Source: Pedosphaera parvula Ellin514
Lineage (GTDB): Bacteria; Verrucomicrobiota; Verrucomicrobiia; Limisphaerales; Pedosphaeraceae
Assembly (NCBI RefSeq): GCF_000172555.1
Contig: NZ_ABOX02000039.1
Location: 1 to 64,000, forward strand
DNA length: 64,000 nucleotides
Direction: 5' to 3'
The stretch's first letter is position 1. Each line of letters opens with the position of its first letter. Below, piece after piece: positions 1 to 7,800 of the stretch. The notes beneath the pieces are model-generated. The model worked only from the letters and a program-made list of their open reading frames with translations, was not told the origin of the DNA and did not search any database. The translations under genes and the position numbers were made by a program.

Positions 1-1
1 A

Positions 2-1276
2 ATTGATGCGGCGAATAACGTCGTGCTGCCTGATCCAGCCGTTACAACACCCGTGTCTACCCCGGCACATATTCGCATCATTTTCCACGTCGACAGTCTG
101 GGACAAGTGCGGTTGCTGAAGAGCGTTGCGGTCCTGTCAAGGTCCACCAACAATCCAAGCGACTTGGCGTTGGTGACGGACGAGACTTTGTACCCGAACT
201 TCGTCAGCCCGGGAAAACGCATCTCTGCAGCTGCGTTCGATTTTGGTGACAATCAGGTGATTCAGATATTAAACCAGGTGGCAGCTTCAGCTGCCACCGC
301 GGCTGCCAATGGAGCCAATGCCACGAATGCAGCCAACCAAGTTTTACTGGGTGCAGATGTGGATGCGCGCTACGCCGCGTTCGTGAGCGGGACCATCCTA
401 AACAATGCTGTTGGCGGGGCTGCCGTTTCCGCCAAGAATGGCGCGGTAAGCCGTAAAAATGCTGGTGGAACAGCACTGCAAGTGATCGCTGATGCCTATT
501 CAGCGGCGACCAATGATGCACGGGTGGTGACTGCACGCACCAATGCGTTGGCGCTTCAAGCTTCATCGTTCGTCCCGGATAACCGTTATGCGGCAGCCGT
601 GGATGCCATTGCCAGCGCCGCTGCAAATGCCGCCGCCGCCTCAGCCAATTCCAATTTGACCGCGGCTGTGGTGGGCAGCAACGCCACCAATGCCGCTCTG
701 GCAGCTCTGACCAACGCTCAGACCGCTCCATCCATCGTTTCTCCAGGTTATAAGAGTTTTATTGCCACTTCGACTTTCCAGTCCAGCGCGCAAATTGCTG
801 GTGCGGCGGCAGCCTCTGCAGTTGCCCAGGCTGGCAGCGGCACCGCCAGCCAGCTTCAAGCGAAGGCAAATTCCGCGGCTCTCAAAGCCTTGACCGATGC
901 AAAGGTCTTTGCCGCTGCTGATGGCGTGGTGGTCAACGAAGTCCTGATGGGCGGAACACTGGCTGCAAGTGGCGCTCTTAGCGGGAGCATCTACCTTGGT
1001 GCAAGTCATCCCACCAATCCTTTCCGCCACCGGATGCATCCTGATCATACCATTGGTTATCCGATCACGCGCAATCTCAGCATTCAATTTGATTCCGCCT
1101 CCGGCACCAACGCTTTCCAAACTGCCAGCTTTGGCGTCGATAAACTCACGGGAACATATCGCGAAGAAATAACGGGGCTGCATAAGCCGTTGGGAACAGC
1201 TCAGAATATCGGGCTCATTACCGAAGGTACCATCACCCTGAATCGCCTCAGCCTGGTTGACACTTTGAATCAGTAA
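2..1276 (+). CDS. Ala-rich protein, 3' part only (5' end outside window)
   Basis: The reading frame is open from the first bases of the window, so the true start lies upstream; the GTG at 23 is only an internal codon. About 425 residues are visible. A beta-rich stretch (about 20-75) is followed by a long low-complexity segment (about 85-310) very rich in Ala with regular Asn and Thr, as in repeated ATNAA-like motifs, probably helical. The last ~110 residues look like a beta-sandwich and end in TITLNRLSLVDTLNQ. I do not recognise a family. It is followed after 27 bp by the interrupted giant-protein gene on the same strand and probably belongs to the same exported-protein locus. No function can be assigned. 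Confidence 0.75.
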   Translation: MDAANNVVLPDPAVTTPVSTPAHIRIIFHVDSLGQVRLLKSVAVLSRSTNNPSDLALVTDETLYPNFVSPGKRISAAAFDFGDNQVIQILNQVAASAATAAANGANATNAANQVLLGADVDARYAAFVSGTILNNAVGGAAVSAKNGAVSRKNAGGTALQVIADAYSAATNDARVVTARTNALALQASSFVPDNRYAAAVDAIASAAANAAAASANSNLTAAVVGSNATNAALAALTNAQTAPSIVSPGYKSFIATSTFQSSAQIAGAAAASAVAQAGSGTASQLQAKANSAALKALTDAKVFAAADGVVVNEVLMGGTLAASGALSGSIYLGASHPTNPFRHRMHPDHTIGYPITRNLSIQFDSASGTNAFQTASFGVDKLTGTYREEITGLHKPLGTAQNIGLITEGTITLNRLSLVDTLNQ

Positions 1277-1303
1277 AATTGCTTTTAGATCAGAAATTTA
1301 GCC

Positions 1304-1861
1304 ATGAAAACTTGCTGCGTTACTCAGTCGTTCATGCGGAAAAGACTTTGGGCGGGTCTGCTGCTGGTCATGCTTACCTGCATGGCCTCCGTCAGTTTTG
1401 CCGCGTCCTCGTTTGTCGTTGGGCTGCCCGGAGTGCAAGTCGTCGATACCAAGATTGATTCTTTCGGCACCACTTACGTGCTGGGAAAGGACGGGGCGGG
1501 GGAGAGCTTGTTAATCAAGTATGACTCCAGCGGTTCACCCATAGCTTGGGTGGGCGGCTCCAGCCCGGTTACAATCCGAACCAATACCCTCGGTACCCCC
1601 ACCGCGCTCTGCGTCGCTGCTGGCACCACCAACCTTTACATTGTGGGCTCTGCGAACATTATTCGCGTGAGCCGTGACAGCGGTCTTTCCAACACTACTC
1701 CACTTCCCGTTCCTGCCTCCATGGTGCCGAACGCTGTGTATTATTCCCGGCGGCTTGGTTTATATTTGCGGCATTACATTGGTTCAGGTGGTCTGTTCGC
1801 CAAACTGCGATGCGCGCGCAGTCAGTCCGCGGTTTGCAAGCTGCTGCAGATCTCACAGTAG
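1304..1861 (+). CDS. N-terminal fragment (signal peptide) of giant beta-propeller protein
   Basis: The first ~34 residues form a clear Sec signal peptide: basic start, hydrophobic stretch LLLVMLTCMASVSF, cleavage after FAA. Beta-propeller-like strands follow (TYVLGKDGAGESLLIKYDSSG, NLYIVGSANIIRVSRDSG). The frame ends at a TAG (1859-1861) and the same frame resumes six bases later as the 2957-residue open frame. Between about 1742 and 1860 the translation is Cys/Arg-rich and loses the propeller pattern. In the +1-related frame the same DNA reads GGLVYICGIT, which fits a propeller strand far better. I read this as the 5' end of one gene with that at 1868, broken by small indels and a stop. Sequencing error and true decay cannot be told apart here. 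Confidence 0.7.
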   Translation: MKTCCVTQSFMRKRLWAGLLLVMLTCMASVSFAASSFVVGLPGVQVVDTKIDSFGTTYVLGKDGAGESLLIKYDSSGSPIAWVGGSSPVTIRTNTLGTPTALCVAAGTTNLYIVGSANIIRVSRDSGLSNTTPLPVPASMVPNAVYYSRRLGLYLRHYIGSGGLFAKLRCARSQSAVCKLLQISQ

Positions 1862-1867
1862 CAGTGC

Positions 1868-4800
1868 GTGTGTACTATGCGCCGATCAGGTCTGAACACT
1901 GCCGAATCTCTGGCCGTGGACGAAGCCGGCGATGTTTACGTAAGCGGTCATTTTGGCAGTGGCAGTCTGACCTCGGATACTTCCTTTGACGGTTCCGGTC
2001 AATGGCGGGTGGATGTTGTTAGCGCTTCCGTCGGTATCTCTGATATCTATATTGCCAATGCCGTGCTGGGGGGAGCCGGTGCGACCTCCACCAATACCAG
2101 CTATTGGGATAAAATAAACTTTGGTAGCGGCAGCGACGGAGGTTTTGGTGGAGATGCCCCCTTTCCGAACGGTGTGGCTAACAACTTCGTTCTCCATGCC
2201 ACCGGCGAAATATACATTCCTAGTGATGGGGTTTATACCTTTTCCAGCAGCACTGATGACGGTACAAGTCTGTCAATCGATGGCACCCAAGTTCTCGTTT
2301 ACACTGGCTCGCGTGGTGTTGGTACAACCACCGGTGCAATTTTTCTAACACGTGGACTTCATTTTGCGGATTACATCCAATTTCAAGGCGGTGGTGCCAC
2401 CTCGGCAGAATTGTTATTCACTCCTCCAGGGAGTCCCTACGTCTATTGGTTGCAACCGACCAAGTTAAGAGATACCCAAAATAAAGCCTATGTGGCCAAG
2501 TTTGATGGCGGTTTAACAGTATTTAAGAATGCTTATTTTACTGCCTCCGAAACGCCCGGCAGTGGCGGTGCTTTTCATGAATTGCAATACGCACAAGGCT
2601 GGGTTTATGCCGTCGGCTCCTGGCAAGGTGTGGCCAACAATCCTGATATTGGCTTGAAGGATACGTCCGTCAACGGCTCCACTGATATTGACATCGTAAA
2701 ACTCGATACGGATTTGAAGCTCAAGGGGCGCGCCACTGTTAAAGGCAGCGCGAATAATGAAGGCTATAGCGTGAGTCCGGACGACAATGGAAATATCTAC
2801 GTGGTAGGGTCCTATGGTCCTGGCTCGGTTGACTTTACCGGCAATGGGGATAGAAGCAGCACGGATCCAACGAAGGATCGCAAATTTACTTCGCTTTCAT
2901 CGCCGCAAACCAGTTTGTTTGTAGCTCAACTTAACTCGAACCTGGATTTTCAATGGGTCAACCAGCCGACCAGTCCGATTCCCGGATCATTCTCCACCGC
3001 ATCCAAGGTGCGTTGGAATTCAGTCTTGCAACGCCTCTTTTGGACTGGCTTCTTCGCCAACGGCAGCCTCACCCTGGGACAGCCCACAACTCAAGTTACG
3101 TTAAATGGCACACAAGGTTTTTTAACTGTGCTTCAACCGGACGGCACCTTTACCGAACGTGTTTTGCTGACCGTGATTTCCGATTATGGAAACAGCGTGT
3201 CACAGATTAAACCCTTTGGTGGTCCGCTCGTTGGCGGGAACCCAACTTCCACTAATCAACAATATGTTATCAAAGGGGTTCCGGTAACCGCCTCGGTGCC
3301 GAAGATCATTTTCCGCAAAGGACAGGTGGATGTCATTTCTGATGACCAGGCCGATACCCGTATTAGCAATAACGGCTATTCAGTGGATAACAACGTGGCC
3401 ACTGGCAATGCGGAGAGTTATACCTTCACAATCACAAAGGATACTTCTGTCACATTCAACTGGCAGGTGGATTACGCCCTCAACATCGATTCAGATTTGT
3501 CCGGCACGGTCGGCACGGGCGATCCTGCCCACGGTCTAGCCGGAATTTCTGGTATTTCTTCCCTGGCATCAGGAAATCCTGTCCCATCAGTTCAGAAACA
3601 TTGGGTGGCAAAGAGCGATACCGTAATCGCCACCATCGATTCCGAGACCATGGATCTTAATAACCCCGGCTTGCCAATCAAATACGTGGTGACAGGTTAC
3701 AGCGCGGCCGGCCCGGCAAATCCTCTGAATAGTTTGCAAACCAATTTCATTAGCTTTTCCGGCAACGAAGTCAGGCGACAGGTTCCACAGTTCGTCATGA
3801 ATGGACCCGCTTCCATTCAGTATCGCTGGAAGCTCAAGATTGGTGTGCAGGTCAACACAACCGGCCCACAATCCAGTGGCTGGCCTTTGGTGAAGGTATT
3901 GAAGGACCCCGGGCAGACCAACAGTCTTCCTCCAGCACAATCGAATGGGACAGGGTCAGGCACCTTCTACTTTGATGAGCACACTTCGGTGGATATTGGA
4001 ACTTTGAAAAATCAAGGTGTGGTCCAGGTGAAGGGATGGTTGAACGGGGACGGCTATATCTTTGCCAACACTGGAGCTCTCTCCAATCTGACTTCATCAT
4101 TTACGGTCACCACCACCAACGGGGTGCAAACCTATGTCTCCACGCGAGTGCCTGACCTCGTCCGGCCAGGTCGCGTCATGTGGGATTACGGCGATCGCAT
4201 TTTCGAAGAAACAGTTTATATCGGAAATTCGGTAACCTTTAGTACCGTTGACGACCCGGCAGTAAAAGCGATTTTGCGATCGGATTTATCACCTGATCAT
4301 GTGGATGTGAGCGAGGGGCCTCAGGGAAGTACTGGCAATGATATGGGCATCTGGGATCCGCAAGGGAAGAAGTATTATCCGCTCCGTCCCGGCGTGGTCC
4401 TGTCCTACTGGTTCACGTCAGGCGACCCGGCAGCTCGCGTGATTATCCGGCTGACCTTCAAGTATCCAGTCTCTCCTCACTATCGACACATTGCCGGCAC
4501 CCCCGCCGTGAATCTGGATCCGAGCACAAACGACCTTGTGAGCTTTAATTCCTTGAAATATACCGAGCCCACCACGAGCGCGGCGGTGGATAGCAGCAAT
4601 AATTTTACGGCTACCGGTCCTGGCAACACAGTCCTGCTGTTTAATGAAACCAGCAGCTCTGGTCGTGGTGGCCAGATTCAAACTTACCGGGTTCGTGTGG
4701 TGCAAACCAAGAAGTGGAACGATCAACTGCCCGCTACCCAAGTGGCTTACATCGGACAGAAAATCACCAGTGCCTATGACACCGCCGGATTGGGAACGGG

Positions 4801-7800
4801 GTATTTGTTCTTCAAGAATGCGCGATACAATCCGTTTATTTATAACCGTGATACCATTACCGGGCCAATTATACCGGTGAACCTTTTCCCCACCGCTGGA
4901 CCGACCGAACAACTCGTGGTGGTGTGGTATGAGAATCGCGATAAAATTACTTGGCCCTACCAGGCAGTGCAGTACACGCCTGCCTGGCCAACCCCGGCAA
5001 CGGGACTGAATAGGATTGTGCTTGCCAGTCGGTACGGCAATGAAAGCGTGGCTGCCGATGGTACTGATCAGATTGTGACTCCTGCAAAGATGATTGGCAC
5101 CAATGTCATACCAGTCGAGACAACTTTCAATCCGGCACGTTTTCAACAATTAAAAATTTATAACCAGCCGGATTCCACGATCCCGGGTTACAATCCAAAC
5201 GAAGAACATGCACTGCTTGCTCCTTCGTTGCGTTCAGCCGCGATTTCTCCCCGTCCCATGGCTGCCTATGCCTTGCGCGACAACGACCTCAACGTGACCA
5301 ATCGCGACGCCAGCTATACTTCCGATCCTTACGTGCTCGTCCAGTTTTTCGACGCTCTGGATCAAGAGTTTAAGATGAAGGTGTATAATATTGTTCGTGC
5401 AGCAACCAACCTGAATGCCGGCGACCTAAGTTATGAATATTCCTTCAACCAGGAAATGAATGCAGGTGAACCCGTCATTCCTTTCTATCCATTGGTGTCC
5501 GTAATTGGAGCCACGCCTTCTGCAGCCACCTATGGCCGCGACGGTCAGCCGACTGCACAGCGTTGTTTTTGGAAGGATCATAAGGGAACCGGTTGGGCCG
5601 TTTCCGGCGATGGCTTCTTTTACATGTATTTCTATTATCCCTTGAGCCCGGATTTCTGGTGGCCTGCGGCGGATAACAAGCAACCTGGAGATTCTGTGGC
5701 CTGGTTGTCAAACACTCCGCGTGATACAAATGCCTTCTTTAACATCGATTATACACGGAATGACCAGAATCCCACAGCACAGAAAATTCTGTATACCACC
5801 AGCTGGCCGCAGAACGTGCCCGTGTTGAAGGTGGGCGAGACCCTAACCTTCCCCGGCGGCGAGTATCATGCCGACAATCCAATTACGACAGTTATCGATG
5901 ATAACGGGGACTTGGTGACCGAAGATACCCCGGGATTACCCGGAGTTGTCGGTTGGGCAGCAGGAGAGATCATTTACGACACGTTGAATCCAGTCATGAA
6001 CGATCAGACAATTTTTGATCGTTATACTGCCAGATTGTTCCCCGCCTTGGAAGAACGCACAGTCGATCTGCCCGTAAATCAATTCCCGGATTTGCTGCTG
6101 CCTGCTAACAAACGCACTCAGGTCAAGAATGGAAACTACGCGTTTGTCGAGCTTCCCTCCTCCCTGCAGAAACGCGTATACTACGATCCTCTCCGTGCGA
6201 AGCTCGTAATGAAGGGATTCCTTAATGACAAGGATATCGCCGACTCAACCCTCACGGCTTCGCCGCCCGCTGTTTATGTGTTGGAGCCGAATGTCCTGAC
6301 GCTTCAGGAAAAAGCAATTCTTGATGGCACGGCTGCGGGCAGCCCATTTGCTGATTTGCAAGGTGGCGCCTTCGCCTTGGCTATGGATACCCTTTTCGAT
6401 CTCTGCCGCAACCCAAACCAACTAGATAAAGGTAGCAACGGTGTAGACCAGGCTTATCGCGTAGGTTTGGAACAAAAAATCAAACGGCAAATCAACGGAC
6501 TTCCGATTACACAAACCAATTCCGGTATCGTTTCGTATGTGCGTGATGCCTCGAAGGGTGCCGAACAGCAGGCGCTCGGGCCAGGCTTGGCCTTGGTAGC
6601 TAACCCGGCATTCCTTGACCCCAATGATTCAACCCAGATTAGCTATGTAACGGTTGCAGAAAACAACAGTGATAGCCTGGGTTCCTCCCCGGTGGTGCTT
6701 CACATCGTCAAGGTGGACAAGAGCCAGCGGTATCGCGGCGCGATCAAAACCATCCTCTCGGATAACGTTTTTGATGAGAACATTGTCCTGCGTCATACGG
6801 CTGATTTCGGCGGCAATGCCGATGATCTCGTGTTTGAGTGGTGGTATCGCCCCGAAGATGGTACCACTGCCTTGACACCTGATCGTCAGGGACCGCCAAG
6901 TCCGTGGAAGCTTTTTGCTGATCCTTCCGGAAATTTAGGTAACGGGTTTTATCAATTGACGTTGAAGGGCAATCCAAGTGCTCCGGAAGCTTTGCTGGCC
7001 GATACGCTCTTCTTTGTCCGTTATCGTCATAAGAATGAAGTGACGAGCGGTGTGAACTGGGAAGTGCCACAACCCAACGGCGAGAGTCGTTGTGTGTTGA
7101 ATGATTGCAAGCCGGGCATACCTTACGACTGGGCAGGCGCAGGCAATTCGACCCCCCAGGATTTGAATCAGGATGGGTTGCCTGATTACAAACCACAACT
7201 GGCCGAAGGCTGGATCAAACGGGTGTTGGATGCAGTTAACCCTTACGAAGCGCGCATCAACGACTTCACGGGAGATAGTCCGGCAACTTACTCCAGCATG
7301 ATTGAGGAACTCGGCGCCCGCTATGAAGGACCGGTCGCCTTGAACCCGGACAAAAATGTGATTGAGAATGTTGGACTGATCGCGCTGTATGAAACGATCC
7401 TCCAACGTGGTCGCGGCCTGAGCATTGACTTATCAACGCCTGTTTCCACCCCCGCCATCGCGAACGCGCTGGAATTGGCCTCCACCCGTTTGGGAGACTT
7501 CTATATGTTGCTCGGCAACGAAGCCTATTCGGATTCCCAGAATCCCACCATAGGCTACGGCAGCGATAGTGTGCAATATGGCAGTCTGGCACCTTCTGTC
7601 TTTGCGTTCCAGAACCAGGTTTCCTCCCTCTTGGAGGAGGAACTGGCCCTGCTCCGTGGCCAGGACGACAACAAGGCAGCGCCCGTTTATAACCGCCTGT
7701 TCTGGAATTTCACCAAAGGTGAGGGTGAAGCAGCCTACGCGATGAAGTACAACATCAGCGATATGAACAAGGATGGCTTTATCGACGAAAACGATGCGAT

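Noticed and set aside
4418-5149. 243-codon minus-strand frame inside the giant protein gene
   Set aside because: Antisense shadow; His- and Gly-rich composition without motif, inside a continuous plus-strand coding frame.
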